In this document: piece after piece, positions 26,538-35,971 of the stretch
How positions within the stretch are numbered: position 1 is the first letter of the stretch
Layout of the letters: each line of letters begins with the position of its first letter
Assembly: GCA_937132045.1 (NCBI GenBank)
Contig: CAKZNX010000306.1
Coordinates: 1 to 36,009, forward strand
Origin: an uncultured bacterium
Lineage (GTDB): Bacteria > Armatimonadota > HRBIN16
Reading direction: 5' to 3'
Length of the DNA: 36,009 nt
Program-made: the position numbers and the translations under genes
The notes under the pieces: generated by a model
Seen by the model: the letters and a program-made list of their open reading frames with translations, nothing else
The model's database searches: none
Told to the model about the DNA's origin: nothing

Positions 26538-27281
26538 CTACCCGCGATCGCAGCGTGCATAGTTCGAGTTCAGCGTCGGGGGCGGTGTGGACCAGTAGTA
26601 TTGCAGGACGACCTGCTCGGGGTCCTCCAGCCCCTTTCGCAGTTGCCACTTGGCGTGGCTATCCACGTACAGCACATTGGCGCCGCCGTTGTGGATGAAC
26701 GAAGGACGGTCGATCAGGTAGCACTCACGTGGCCAGACCGTCTCATCGCCGGGGCACCAGAACGGCACAAAGAACCCGTCGTTGAGGGTTTCCGCCTCGT
26801 CCACAAGCATGATCACGTTTGCTGGCTTGTCGATGGAGGCAAGGGGGCGGTGCTGGGACAGGTAGCCGTTGATGGAGTAAGAAAACTTCACGCTCCTTCC
26901 GGTGGTACCCACCCGCGCCGCGCTGCCGGTCCAGCCATCCGACGGGCAGTAGTAGACGAGCTCGTTTTTGACGTAGGGGTATATCCCTCCATCCTTCACA
27001 TTCCACAGAGGGTCATCGCGTATCAGTCCTGCTGGTACCCAGTGCCCGTCCCGCATACACATCAGGTGCGGGCGCAGGATCGCCGTACCAGGCAGTCGTT
27101 CATCGTAGTCGTTGATGTACTGAGCAAACGCCAGACCCAGCTGCTTCATGTTAGACAGGCACGAGGACTGGCGTGCCTTCTCACGTGCCTGCGAGAACAC
27201 GGGAAACAGGATCGCTGCCAGTATCGCGATAATCGCGATAACCACCAGCAATTCGATCAGGGTAAAGCCAAGACGACGCAT
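26538..27281 (-). CDS. Prepilin-type N-terminal cleavage/methylation protein, DUF1559-like
   Basis: [81 protein letters not shown]. Confidence 0.95.
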   Translation of the reverse strand: MRRLGFTLIELLVVIAIIAILAAILFPVFSQAREKARQSSCLSNMKQLGLAFAQYINDYDERLPGTAILRPHLMCMRDGHWVPAGLIRDDPLWNVKDGGIYPYVKNELVYYCPSDGWTGSAARVGTTGRSVKFSYSINGYLSQHRPLASIDKPANVIMLVDEAETLNDGFFVPFWCPGDETVWPRECYLIDRPSFIHNGGANVLYVDSHAKWQLRKGLEDPEQVVLQYYWSTPPPTLNSNYARCDRG

Positions 27282-27341
27282 CGTGGTTTCGCCTCCTTCG
27301 ATCGTCTCAAGATGTACATCGCCTCCCCCGTTCCATTTTCC

Positions 27342-27370
27342 ATTGTACGTGTTATCACTTAGAAAGTCAA
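27342..27370 (-). promoter_or_regulatory. Promoter TTGACT-N17-TACAAT for the prepilin gene
   Basis: Minus strand TTGACTTTCTAAGTGATAACACGTACAAT in an AT-rich intergenic region. Confidence 0.65.
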
Positions 27371-27540
27371 CTATCTTATTATATTTTTTTCAATAAATCC
27401 AGTCTACTAACAAACTTACCCGGTTATACGCTTGTTCTACCCGTCCGGAGCAAGGATCGCCGTACAGCTACGCCGCTGCGGCAGGCAGGAAGCACACACC
27501 CACCTGGGGAACTTTGTGCGTATCAGAAGGAGGTCACACG

Positions 27541-27894
27541 ATGAAGGTCATCACCGCGGATGCCGTACCGTTTCAACCTGTGGTCACGGAAGGGGCGCAG
27601 GGAGCGTTTATTAAAGAGCTGATCACCGACCGGGACGGCGCGCCCACCTTCGCGATGCGCCTCTTTGAAATCCTTCCCGGAGGCAACACCCCCCTGCACA
27701 GCCACCCGTGGGAGCATGAAGTGTTTATCCTCAGCGGAAGGGGCGAATTGCGCGGGGAAACTCAGATGCATCCCTTCTCGGCAGGAGATGCGGTGTTTGT
27801 TCCCCCCAACGAAACGCACACCTTCGTGAATACCGGTGAAACGCCTCTGCGATTGCTCTGCATGATACCGGTTCAACAATCCTGCTGTCGATAA
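27541..27894 (+). CDS. Cupin-domain protein
   Basis: MRLFEILPGGNTPLHSHPWEHEVFILSGRGELRGETQMHPFSAGDAVFVPPNETHTFVNTGETPLRLLC; SD AGAAGGAGGTC before ATG 27541. Confidence 0.9.
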   Translation: MKVITADAVPFQPVVTEGAQGAFIKELITDRDGAPTFAMRLFEILPGGNTPLHSHPWEHEVFILSGRGELRGETQMHPFSAGDAVFVPPNETHTFVNTGETPLRLLCMIPVQQSCCR

Positions 27895-27906
27895 AGGGAG
27901 GTCAAC

Positions 27907-28788
27907 ATGGCACAGGAAGTTTCCCTCGCGGTGAAGCTGGGTTACAAGCCCACCGATAAGGTACTCATCGTCAATGCGGACGACGTGGGCATGAGCTATG
28001 CGGCTAATCAGGCAACCATCCAGGGCATGGAGAAGGGGCTGATTACCACCGGCTCCATCATGGTGCCGTGCCCGTGGTTTCTGCATGTTGCCGAATATGC
28101 ACGCACGCATCCGAAGGCGGATTTCGGCATCCACCTGACGCACACCAGCGAGTGGAAATACTACCGCTGGGGACCCGTTGGCGACCGGTGCAAGCTGAAA
28201 GGTCTGATCGACCCGCAGGGTTACATGTGGAGCGATGTACCACAGGTGTACGCCAACGCCACCCCCGAACAGGCGATGATTGAGGCGCGCGCCCAGATCA
28301 AGATGGCGATGGACAATGGCATCGACATCACACACCTCGACTCGCACATGGGAACCCTGCAATACAGCGACAAATACTTCTATGAGGTGTACGTGCCTCT
28401 GGCGAAAGAGTTCAACCTGCCGGTGCGCATGGGTTCGCAGGACCTTCTGGCGCAGTTTGGCTACCCCGATATGCGTCGCAAGGTGGCAGAGCAGGGCATC
28501 CTGTTCCCGGACTACCTCATCCATGGCGGGCGCAAACCGGGCGAGAACGTCACCGCCTACTGGAAGCGCATGTTGCGGGAGCTCAAGCCGGGCGTTACCG
28601 AGCTGTACATCCACCCTGCCCTTGCCACCGAGGAGATGCAGCACATCGCCGGCTCGTGGAAGGAGCGTGCCGAAGAGTTTCGCCTCTTCACCACCGACGC
28701 GGAGATACGGCGTATCCTGAAGGAACAGGACGTGAAGCTCATTGGCTGGCGGGTGATTCGAGACCTGCAACGCAAAGAACGACGCTAG
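27907..28788 (+). CDS. YdjC/ChbG-family carbohydrate deacetylase-like protein
   Basis: VLIVNADDVGMSYAANQATIQGMEKGLITTGSIMVPCPWF; FGIHLTHTSEW; DITHLDSHMGTLQ; SD GGGAGGTC. Confidence 0.92.
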   Translation: MAQEVSLAVKLGYKPTDKVLIVNADDVGMSYAANQATIQGMEKGLITTGSIMVPCPWFLHVAEYARTHPKADFGIHLTHTSEWKYYRWGPVGDRCKLKGLIDPQGYMWSDVPQVYANATPEQAMIEARAQIKMAMDNGIDITHLDSHMGTLQYSDKYFYEVYVPLAKEFNLPVRMGSQDLLAQFGYPDMRRKVAEQGILFPDYLIHGGRKPGENVTAYWKRMLRELKPGVTELYIHPALATEEMQHIAGSWKERAEEFRLFTTDAEIRRILKEQDVKLIGWRVIRDLQRKERR

Positions 28789-30353
28789 CTGGCGGCGCGG
28801 CGGCGCAAGGACCTCAGCGCGTAGTCCATTTCCTCCGCGCGCAGAAGCTTCGCAATGGCGAGGTACAGTCCCCCGCCCGCCGCCATCACCAGCACGATCG
28901 CCGCCAAGGAGACCAGCTTTGGATGCAGGTTGTGCTGAAGCAGAGGGTACACCAGCAGGCTACGTACGGCGTAGCCAAAAGCACCGCTCACCGCAGATGC
29001 CAGCACCAGCCGTCCGAAGGGAAGCCACAGCTGTCCAACCGGTATCTGCACCTTGCGACGCAACGCGCCCAGCATCCATGCCACGTGAAGAACAGCGGCA
29101 ATGGAGCCTGCCAGCGCCAGCCCTTTGTGCGCCAGTGGACCCATCAACAGCCAGTTGAGCGGAACGAACACGAGTGTCACCAGTGTGCCGATGACCACCG
29201 GGGTGATGGTATCCTGCACGGCGTAGAAGGCGCGGTTCAGGATCGCCTGACTGGAGAAGGCGAACAGACCGATGCAGTAGAACACCAGCGCCTCGGCGGT
29301 AATCTGCGTATCGTAGGGGGTGAACTTGCGATACTGCAGGAGAATGGAAACGATGTCGGTGGAAAGCACCATCATGAACACCGAGATCGGCAGGGTCAGG
29401 AACCACAGCGCCCGCAACCCCTGCAGAAGCGTCCGTCGGAACGCCTCCATGTCGCCACGCGCCGCCTGCGCGCTGAGGGTCGGAAAGACCGCGATGCTGA
29501 TAGCCTGAGCGAAGATGCCCAGAGGCGCCTGCATCTGCTTATTGGCGTTATCGAGTGCGGATACTGCACCCGGTGGCAACAGGGAAGCGAACGCACGATT
29601 GATCAACACAAAGACCTGCGGTAACGACAACCCCAGGATCACCGGCAGAACCAGCCTGCCCACCTTAACCACGCCCGGGTGCTTGAGGTTCAGGCTGAAG
29701 TGGTATCGCACCCCCACCCGGCGCAGAAACGCCATCTGCAGCAGCAGGTTGCCCAGAATAGCCCCTACCAGCGCGCCCCACGATAGCCCAGCTACTCCCA
29801 GATGCCCACCGAGCAACCACCCTCCAGCGATGATGCCCAGATTGTAGACGATGGGTCCAAGCGCGGGCACCAGAAAATGACCGCGCACATACAGCGTTGC
29901 CATCATCAGTCCGCCCAAGAAGAAACATATCTGCGCTGGCAGTACGATGCGGGTGAGCGAGGCGGTCATATCCAGCTGCCACGGTTCGAAGCCCGGGGCG
30001 ACCAGAGGCACCAGCTGTCGGGCAAACACCTCCCCAATGAGCACGAAAGCGGTAACCACCAGCGTCATAAAGGTGGCGACGACCGAGAACACCTTCCACG
30101 CTTCTGCCTCCTCGCCTCGGGTGAGATATTCGGTGAAAACGGGCACGAACGAGGAGGAGAGCGCACCGCCCGCTATCAGGAAGAAGAGCAGGTCGGGAAT
30201 GGAAAACGCTGCGCGAAAGACATCGGTATAAGCGTTTTGACCAAACCACGCGGCGATGGCGGTATCGCGCAGCTGCCCCAGCACGCGGCTGAGGAAGATC
30301 GCCGCCATCATCACCGCCGCGGCGCGGGCAACTCTGTGGGTTTCCTGTGTCAT
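28785..30353 (-). CDS. murJ: Lipid II flippase MurJ
   Basis: RVARAAAVMMAAIFLSRVLGQLRDTAIAAWFGQNAYTDVFRAAFSIPDLLFFLIAGGALSSSFVPVFTEYL; start trimmed to MTQETHRV at 30353. Confidence 0.95.
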   Translation of the reverse strand: MTQETHRVARAAAVMMAAIFLSRVLGQLRDTAIAAWFGQNAYTDVFRAAFSIPDLLFFLIAGGALSSSFVPVFTEYLTRGEEAEAWKVFSVVATFMTLVVTAFVLIGEVFARQLVPLVAPGFEPWQLDMTASLTRIVLPAQICFFLGGLMMATLYVRGHFLVPALGPIVYNLGIIAGGWLLGGHLGVAGLSWGALVGAILGNLLLQMAFLRRVGVRYHFSLNLKHPGVVKVGRLVLPVILGLSLPQVFVLINRAFASLLPPGAVSALDNANKQMQAPLGIFAQAISIAVFPTLSAQAARGDMEAFRRTLLQGLRALWFLTLPISVFMMVLSTDIVSILLQYRKFTPYDTQITAEALVFYCIGLFAFSSQAILNRAFYAVQDTITPVVIGTLVTLVFVPLNWLLMGPLAHKGLALAGSIAAVLHVAWMLGALRRKVQIPVGQLWLPFGRLVLASAVSGAFGYAVRSLLVYPLLQHNLHPKLVSLAAIVLVMAAGGGLYLAIAKLLRAEEMDYALRSLRRRAAS

Positions 30354-30363
30354 GCTGGGAGAT

Positions 30364-30392
30364 ATTGTACTGTGCACTGAACGCAGAGTCAA
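30364..30392 (-). promoter_or_regulatory. murJ promoter TTGACT-N17-TACAAT
   Basis: Minus strand TTGACTCTGCGTTCAGTGCACAGTACAAT just upstream of MTQETHRV. Confidence 0.65.
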
Positions 30393-30575
30393 ATGCCCAT
30401 GAGGCTGTGTGAAAATCCGTCGCGATCCAGGAATCGACGAACAGAACCGTTGGTAAAAGTCCTGTCACGCCCATCTCCCTGCCTCTCCCCGAAGCGGGGA
30501 GAGGTTCCGAACTTCCCCTTCCCGCGTCGGGAAGGGGGTGGGGAGATAGGTATGGTCGACACCCTCAATGCCCAT
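30392..30575 (+). mobile_element. MITE-like dispersed repeat, copy 2 (element 30401-30566; flanking 9-bp direct repeats AATGCCCAT at 30392-30400 and 30567-30575)
   Basis: Inverted copy of 20977-21150; ends GAGGCTGT...ACACCCTC form a short TIR; hairpins CCTCTCCCCG/CGGGGAGAGG (30482-30504) and CCCCTTCCCG/CGGGAAGGGG; outer ATCTCCC/GGGAGAT. Confidence 0.85.
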
Positions 30576-30604
30576 TTACAGGCTTTGCGGTCATGTGGTA
30601 CTAT
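30575..30604 (+). promoter_or_regulatory. Candidate promoter TTTACA-N18-TACTAT for the HEAT-thioredoxin gene
   Basis: TTTACA 30575-30580, TACTAT 30599-30604. Confidence 0.5.
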
Positions 30605-30651
30605 GAGGCGGGGCGGTTAAGGGTTTTATTCACCAAGCAAGGAGGTATGGG

Positions 30652-31800
30652 ATGGGCACTCCTTTGCAATCGGGCGCCGAAGAAGAGAAAAGAGCCCAGA
30701 AAGTGCATCCCTTTTGGGGGATTATGGTGATTGTGGCGGCTCTGGCGCTGATTTTCGTGATGGTATACCCCTTCATCGCCAGCCGTCAGCATCGTGAGCT
30801 TCCCCTGCCTACCACCGAGGAGACCCCCGTCCAGGTAGCGGAACGGATGGAAGGTCTGTCTCCCGAAGATCGCGCGAAGCTGGCTGAGGAACTTTTCCAA
30901 AGCCCCAATCCCCTGATACGCCTGGCAACCGTCGAGGCGATCGAGGACTGGAAGATACGACAGGCGTACCCATTACTGCAGGGTGCCCTGGAGGATAACT
31001 GCTCGGCGGTGCGACGGCGGGCTATGGAGGCGCTCTGGCGGCTGGATCGCGAACGCGGTTTGCGTCTGCTGCTGGCAGGGCTGCACGACGAGGACGTGGA
31101 TATCCGCCGCGGCGCTATCAGCCAGATTCGCTTCGCCAACGAGAAGCGCGCGGTTCCAGCCGTTGTTCCCCTGCTGGATGACCCAGATCGCACCGTGCGC
31201 TTTTTTGCCCTTGGGGTCCTGCGCAGGCTCACCGGACAGCCCTACTTCACTCGCAGTTCCGACCCTCCGGAGAAGCAAAAAGCGGTGATCCAGCAGTGGA
31301 AGCAATGGTGGAACAAGGAGCGGGCACGCTGGCAGGAAGAGCAAAAGTGGGCAACCGCCTCAGCCATACACCCGAAACGCGCCGATACTGCACCGCCGTT
31401 CGCGCTGAGAACGCTGGATGGATCACGATTGCGTCTGAGCGACCTGCGCGGCAAAATGGTGGTCGTGCATTTCTTCGCTACGTGGTGCGCCCCCTGTGAG
31501 ATCGAAATGCCGGAGCTCGTGCGCCTGCGCGAAGCTTACTTGCCTGAGGAGCTGGTAATGATCGGCGTGGCGGTGAACGAGACGGAGGGCGAGCGTGTCG
31601 TGCGCGAGTGGATTGAGCGGTTCAAAATCACCTATCCGCAGGCGCTTGCCACGCCCGATATCATCTCCGCCTACTGGGTACAGGGCGTGCCGATTACCTA
31701 CGTGATCGACCCGGAGGGGCGCATCCGGTACCGATTCGAGGGTGAAAGAGACTTCGTGACACTGCAGAAGGTGGTCGAACGGATACGACGCGGAGGGTAG
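30652..31800 (+). CDS. Membrane-anchored HEAT-repeat protein with C-terminal TlpA-like thioredoxin domain
   Basis: TM near the N-terminus (GIMVIVAALALIFVMVYPFIAS); HEAT-like units (LIRLATVEAIEDW, AVRRRAMEALWRL, DIRRGAISQIRF, TVRFFALGVLRRL); VVHFFATWCAPCEIEMPELVRLRE; GVPITYVIDPEGRIRYRFEGE. Confidence 0.9.
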   Translation: MGTPLQSGAEEEKRAQKVHPFWGIMVIVAALALIFVMVYPFIASRQHRELPLPTTEETPVQVAERMEGLSPEDRAKLAEELFQSPNPLIRLATVEAIEDWKIRQAYPLLQGALEDNCSAVRRRAMEALWRLDRERGLRLLLAGLHDEDVDIRRGAISQIRFANEKRAVPAVVPLLDDPDRTVRFFALGVLRRLTGQPYFTRSSDPPEKQKAVIQQWKQWWNKERARWQEEQKWATASAIHPKRADTAPPFALRTLDGSRLRLSDLRGKMVVVHFFATWCAPCEIEMPELVRLREAYLPEELVMIGVAVNETEGERVVREWIERFKITYPQALATPDIISAYWVQGVPITYVIDPEGRIRYRFEGERDFVTLQKVVERIRRGG

Positions 31801-31810
31801 CCCCAGCCCT

Positions 31811-32500
31811 TTACCGCCACCAGTTCACCACCCACACCAGCACAGGCGCTATAACGAGCGCCGGCAAAAAGTTCGCCACGGGTATCTGGCGCAGGTTCAG
31901 CAGGCGAATGCCCAGTCCCAGCATCATTAGCCCGCCAGTGGCGAACATCACGTTCTTCATCCCTTCCGTCAGCACGTTCCCAATCCATCCTGCGCCCAGC
32001 GTGAGCGCGCCCTGCACCACCAGCACCGTGCCCGCCGAGAACAGCACGCCCCACCCCAGCGCAGCCGTGAAGAAGGCGGCGGAGACACCGTCCAGCAGGC
32101 TCTTCACCAGCAGAAGGCTGTAGTTGCCCGTCAACCCATCCTGAATGCACCCCATGATGGTCATCGGTCCGACACAGAACAGGATGCTGGTGCTGACGAA
32201 CGCCTGGCTGAAGGTGCTGCCGCCCTCGTTGCTGAAGCGGCGCTGAAGGGTGTTGCCAAGGGCGTCCAGCCTGCCCTCGATGTCCAGCCCTTCCCCGATA
32301 ATTGCGCCGATCAGCAGACTGGCAAGTGGAAGAAGCGGGTTCTTCTCGCCGAGGCTCATCTGCACCCCGATCATCAGCGTCATCAAGCCGATGATCTGCA
32401 TGGTGGTTTCGCGCAGGCGCGGCTTGAGCAACCGGCGCGCCGTTAGTCCCACTCCAGTGCCAACGAGCACCGTTGCCGTGTTGATCAGGGTGCCGATCAT
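31811..32500 (-). CDS. DUF554 family membrane protein
   Basis: MIGTLINTATVLVGTGVGLTARRLLKPRLRETTMQIIGLMTLMIGVQMSL; FCVGPMTIMGCIQDGLTGNYSLLLVKSLLDGVSAAFF; start trimmed to 32500 (ATGA overlap with upstream gene). Confidence 0.93.
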   Translation of the reverse strand: MIGTLINTATVLVGTGVGLTARRLLKPRLRETTMQIIGLMTLMIGVQMSLGEKNPLLPLASLLIGAIIGEGLDIEGRLDALGNTLQRRFSNEGGSTFSQAFVSTSILFCVGPMTIMGCIQDGLTGNYSLLLVKSLLDGVSAAFFTAALGWGVLFSAGTVLVVQGALTLGAGWIGNVLTEGMKNVMFATGGLMMLGLGIRLLNLRQIPVANFLPALVIAPVLVWVVNWWR

Positions 32501-34032
32501 ACCCCGCCCGCGCCCTGCTCCTGTTCCACCTCTTTGCGCAGGAGACGCTTGAGGATTTTGCCGGTACCCGACTTGGGCAGCGACTCGCGGAACTCCACAC
32601 GTCGGGGTACCTTGAAGTTCGCCAGCCGCTGTCGGCAATAGCGGATGATCTCACGCTCGGTCGCTTCGGCGCCGGGCTTCAGCACCACATAGGCAACGGG
32701 TGCCTCGCCGCGCAGCTCGTCGTACTCGCCGACGACCGCCGCCTCAGCGACAGCCGGATGCGTATGGAGCACCTCCTCCACCTCGCGCGGATACACATTC
32801 AGACCGCCCACGATAATCATGTCCTTCTTGCGGTCCACGATGTAGAAAAAGCCGTCTTCATCCACCTTGCCGATGTCGCCGGTATGGTACCAGCCGCTGC
32901 GCATGGCTTCGGCGGTAGCTTCTGGCAGGTTGTAGTAACCCAGCATGACGTTCTCGCCGCGCACCACGATCTCACCCAGCTCGCCCACCGGCACTTCGTT
33001 GTCGTTGTCGTCGAAGATTTTCATCTCCACGCCGGGGATGGGTAGTCCAATGCTTCCCGGCTTGCGTAATCCTTTGAGCGGGTTGACGGCGGTCACCGGC
33101 GAGCACTCGGTCGGACCGTCGCCTTCCACTATCGCCACGTTGAAGCGTTTCTCGAAGGCTTGCATGACCGCGACCGGCATGGGCGCACCGCCCGATACGC
33201 AGACGCGCAGCGACGACAGGTCGTATTCGCGCGGCAGGTGGAAGTGCAGGATGGCGGCATACATGGTGGGCACCGCCGGGAAGATGGTGCAGCGATGCTT
33301 CTCGATCGCCTCCAGCACTCCGTCTGGCGAGAACCTCTCCAGAAGCGTGCTGGTGCATCCCACATGGATTGCCAGATGCATGCACACAGTGCCCGCGAAG
33401 GCGTGGAACAGTGGAAGCACCGTCACGAAGTTATCGCCGGGCGTCATCTCCAGCACAGGCACGCACGACTCGCAGTTGGCGATGAGGTTGCGATGGCTGA
33501 GCATACAGCCCTTGGGAAAGCCTGTGGTGCCGGAGGTGTACAGAAACACGGCGGGATGTTCGCGCGGATTGAACTCGGGTGGGGTGGGCACCGGGGCAGG
33601 CTGTTGCCACAGCGCATCGAAGGACAGAAAGTCGGGTGCCTCGGCGCCTGCCAGCAGGAGGTGCGCCAGCGAGGGCACCTGCGGCTTCACCGCCCGAAGC
33701 ACATCGGCGAGCAGGGGAATGGTAATCGCAACTTCCACTCCCGAGTCATTGTAGATGTAACGCAGCTCATCGGGCTTGAGCAGGGGATTGGTGGGCACGG
33801 CGATCGCTCCCAGTGCCTGACAGGCGTAGTATGCCATGACGAACTGAGGCAGGTTAGGCATCAGGAGACCGACGCGGTCGCCCTTTTCGATGCCCAGTTC
33901 CCGGAAACCCTTCGCTACTCCGCTCACCGCACCAAGCAGCTGCTGATAGGTGATAGAGCGGTCATGAAACAGCAGAGCCTTTTGATCGGGATGGCGTTGC
34001 GTGGTTTGTAAAAGCATTTCGAATAGATTCAT
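32497..34032 (-). CDS. Long-chain fatty-acid--CoA ligase / AMP-dependent synthetase
   Basis: FLYTSGTTGFPKGCMLSHRNLIANC; GWYHTGDIGKVDEDGFFYIVDRKKDMIIVGGLNVYPREVEEVL; LPKSGTGKILKRLLRKE. Confidence 0.95.
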   Translation of the reverse strand: MNLFEMLLQTTQRHPDQKALLFHDRSITYQQLLGAVSGVAKGFRELGIEKGDRVGLLMPNLPQFVMAYYACQALGAIAVPTNPLLKPDELRYIYNDSGVEVAITIPLLADVLRAVKPQVPSLAHLLLAGAEAPDFLSFDALWQQPAPVPTPPEFNPREHPAVFLYTSGTTGFPKGCMLSHRNLIANCESCVPVLEMTPGDNFVTVLPLFHAFAGTVCMHLAIHVGCTSTLLERFSPDGVLEAIEKHRCTIFPAVPTMYAAILHFHLPREYDLSSLRVCVSGGAPMPVAVMQAFEKRFNVAIVEGDGPTECSPVTAVNPLKGLRKPGSIGLPIPGVEMKIFDDNDNEVPVGELGEIVVRGENVMLGYYNLPEATAEAMRSGWYHTGDIGKVDEDGFFYIVDRKKDMIIVGGLNVYPREVEEVLHTHPAVAEAAVVGEYDELRGEAPVAYVVLKPGAEATEREIIRYCRQRLANFKVPRRVEFRESLPKSGTGKILKRLLRKEVEQEQGAGGV

Positions 34033-34178
34033 CGCCCTGTTACACCTCCTTGCCCTTCGATTCGTGAAACCGGCGCTCCTTTCCTGCGGAACAGGAATCG
34101 CACTCCGGCATATCCAACAGGCTCATGGCGGACCTAGAGACCGTACACCGGTAACTGAAAGAAGGGAGCTACGGGCGC

Positions 34179-35210
34179 ATGGCTTACGAACAATGGGGAA
34201 TCGGCATCGTTGGACTGGGCGGCATTTCAAACATGCACCTGACGGCATATCGTAATGCCGGACTGCAAGTGGTGGGTGGTGCAGACATCGACCCCGCTCG
34301 GGTGGAAACGATGAAGGTAAAGTGGGATTTGCCCATCGCCACCACCGATGTGGAATCGCTCATTGCCCATCCCGAAGTGAAAATCGTGGACGTTACCGCT
34401 CCGCACTTCCTGCACGTACGCGAGCCGATTTTCCGGCTGGCAGCCAAGTACGGCAAGGCGCTCTACGTGCAGAAACCGCTGGAACAATACTACGCCAGCG
34501 CCCGCAAGCTGGTGTCTATCGCCGAGGAGGCGGGCATTCCGCTGATGGTCAATCAGAACTCGGTGTTCGTGCCCGGCTTTCAGGTTATCGAACGATACCT
34601 GCGCGACGGCGCTATTGGCACCCCGTACTATTGCCAGATTGAGAACCGCAACTGGTTTGACCTCAGCGGACATCCGTTTTACGGCAAGGGCGAGCGATGG
34701 GTGTTAAGCGACATGGGCGTACACCATCTGGCGCTGGTCGTGCACTGGTTCGGCAGCTGGCGCAGCGCCTACGCGATCATGGGGCGTGATCCATCGCAAA
34801 AAGGTGTCGTGGGCGATACCTGGAGCGTGATGAACATCCGGTTTGAGAGCGGAATGCAAGCCTGCATTATCAACAACTGGAGCTACTTCGGGCATCTGCG
34901 GCGCCCCCACTCGGTGGAAGAGGTGGTTATTCAGGGCGACGGCGGCGCCATCACTGCCACGAGCGAGGAGGTGGTCATCGTCGCTCAGGAGCCACCTGCG
35001 GAGATTCGTCCGCGCTTCACCGGCAAATGGTTCCCCGATGCCTTTAGCAACGCGATGCTGCACTACATCCAGGCGCTGGATGAAGTCAAGCCGCACCTGT
35101 GCAGTGGCAGGCACAATTTGCAAGTGGTGGCGCTCATCGAGGCGGGCTACCGTTCGGCACAGGAGGGACGGGAGATAACCCGCGCCGAAATCATGGGAGA
35201 GGACGCATAG
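34179..35210 (+). CDS. Gfo/Idh/MocA-family oxidoreductase
   Basis: WGIGIVGLGGISNMHLTAYRNAGLQVVGGADIDPAR; VTAPHFLHVREPIFRLAAKYGKALYVQKPLEQY. Confidence 0.95.
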   Translation: MAYEQWGIGIVGLGGISNMHLTAYRNAGLQVVGGADIDPARVETMKVKWDLPIATTDVESLIAHPEVKIVDVTAPHFLHVREPIFRLAAKYGKALYVQKPLEQYYASARKLVSIAEEAGIPLMVNQNSVFVPGFQVIERYLRDGAIGTPYYCQIENRNWFDLSGHPFYGKGERWVLSDMGVHHLALVVHWFGSWRSAYAIMGRDPSQKGVVGDTWSVMNIRFESGMQACIINNWSYFGHLRRPHSVEEVVIQGDGGAITATSEEVVIVAQEPPAEIRPRFTGKWFPDAFSNAMLHYIQALDEVKPHLCSGRHNLQVVALIEAGYRSAQEGREITRAEIMGEDA

Positions 35211-35221
35211 AGGAGGAAACG

Positions 35222-35971
35222 ATGAGCCGACTGAATGTGCTGGTATGGGACGAGAACCCTGCCCATGCTCCAAAAACCATCTATCCGAACAGTATCAACG
35301 GCGCCGTAGCGGAGGGACTGAAAGAGCTCGATACCGAAGGTGTGCTGGAGGTGCGCACCGCCAATCTGGACCAAGCAGAGCAGGGATGCTCTGCCGACCT
35401 GCTGGCAAGCACCGATGTACTGGTCTGGTGGGGACACGCCCGGCACGGCGAAGTCAAGGACGATCTGGCGGAGCAGATTGCCCGTCGGGTGCGGGAAGAA
35501 GGCATGGGCTTTGTGGCTCTTCACTCGGCGCACTATTCCAAACCGTTCCGGGCAGTGCTGGGCTGTACCGGTCATCTGAAGGGCGGCTGGCGCGAGAACG
35601 ACCCACCGGAGGACGAACACATCCGCGTGTGCGCACCGTGGCATCCGATTGTGGAGGGCGTGGACGACTTCGTGCTCAACGGTGAAGAGATGTATGGAGC
35701 GCCCTTTGACGTGCCGCCGCCTCTGGTGGTGATACTGCAATCGTACTTCCCGCTGGGCGGAGAGACGTTCCCCGCCGGCTTGTGCTGGACGGTGGGCAAG
35801 GGCATCGACCCGGAGTTCACGTCCGGTCCGGGTGGTGGAGTGGGACAGGGCGAAGGCATCGGGCGTGTGTTCTACTTCCGCCCCGGACATGAGACCATGC
35901 CGACCTACTTCCACCCAACCGTTCGGCGCATTCTCTACCGCGCGGTGCTCTGGGCAGGCAAGAGGTTATAG
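35222..35971 (+). CDS. ThuA-domain (trehalose utilization-like) protein
   Basis: MSRLNVLVWDENPAHAPKTIYPNSINGAVAEGL; DVLVWWGHARHGEV; GFVALHSAHYSKPFRAVLGCTGHLKGGWREND; RVFYFRPGHETMPTYFHPTVRRILYRAVLW; SD GAGGAGGAAAC. Confidence 0.95.
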   Translation: MSRLNVLVWDENPAHAPKTIYPNSINGAVAEGLKELDTEGVLEVRTANLDQAEQGCSADLLASTDVLVWWGHARHGEVKDDLAEQIARRVREEGMGFVALHSAHYSKPFRAVLGCTGHLKGGWRENDPPEDEHIRVCAPWHPIVEGVDDFVLNGEEMYGAPFDVPPPLVVILQSYFPLGGETFPAGLCWTVGKGIDPEFTSGPGGGVGQGEGIGRVFYFRPGHETMPTYFHPTVRRILYRAVLWAGKRL

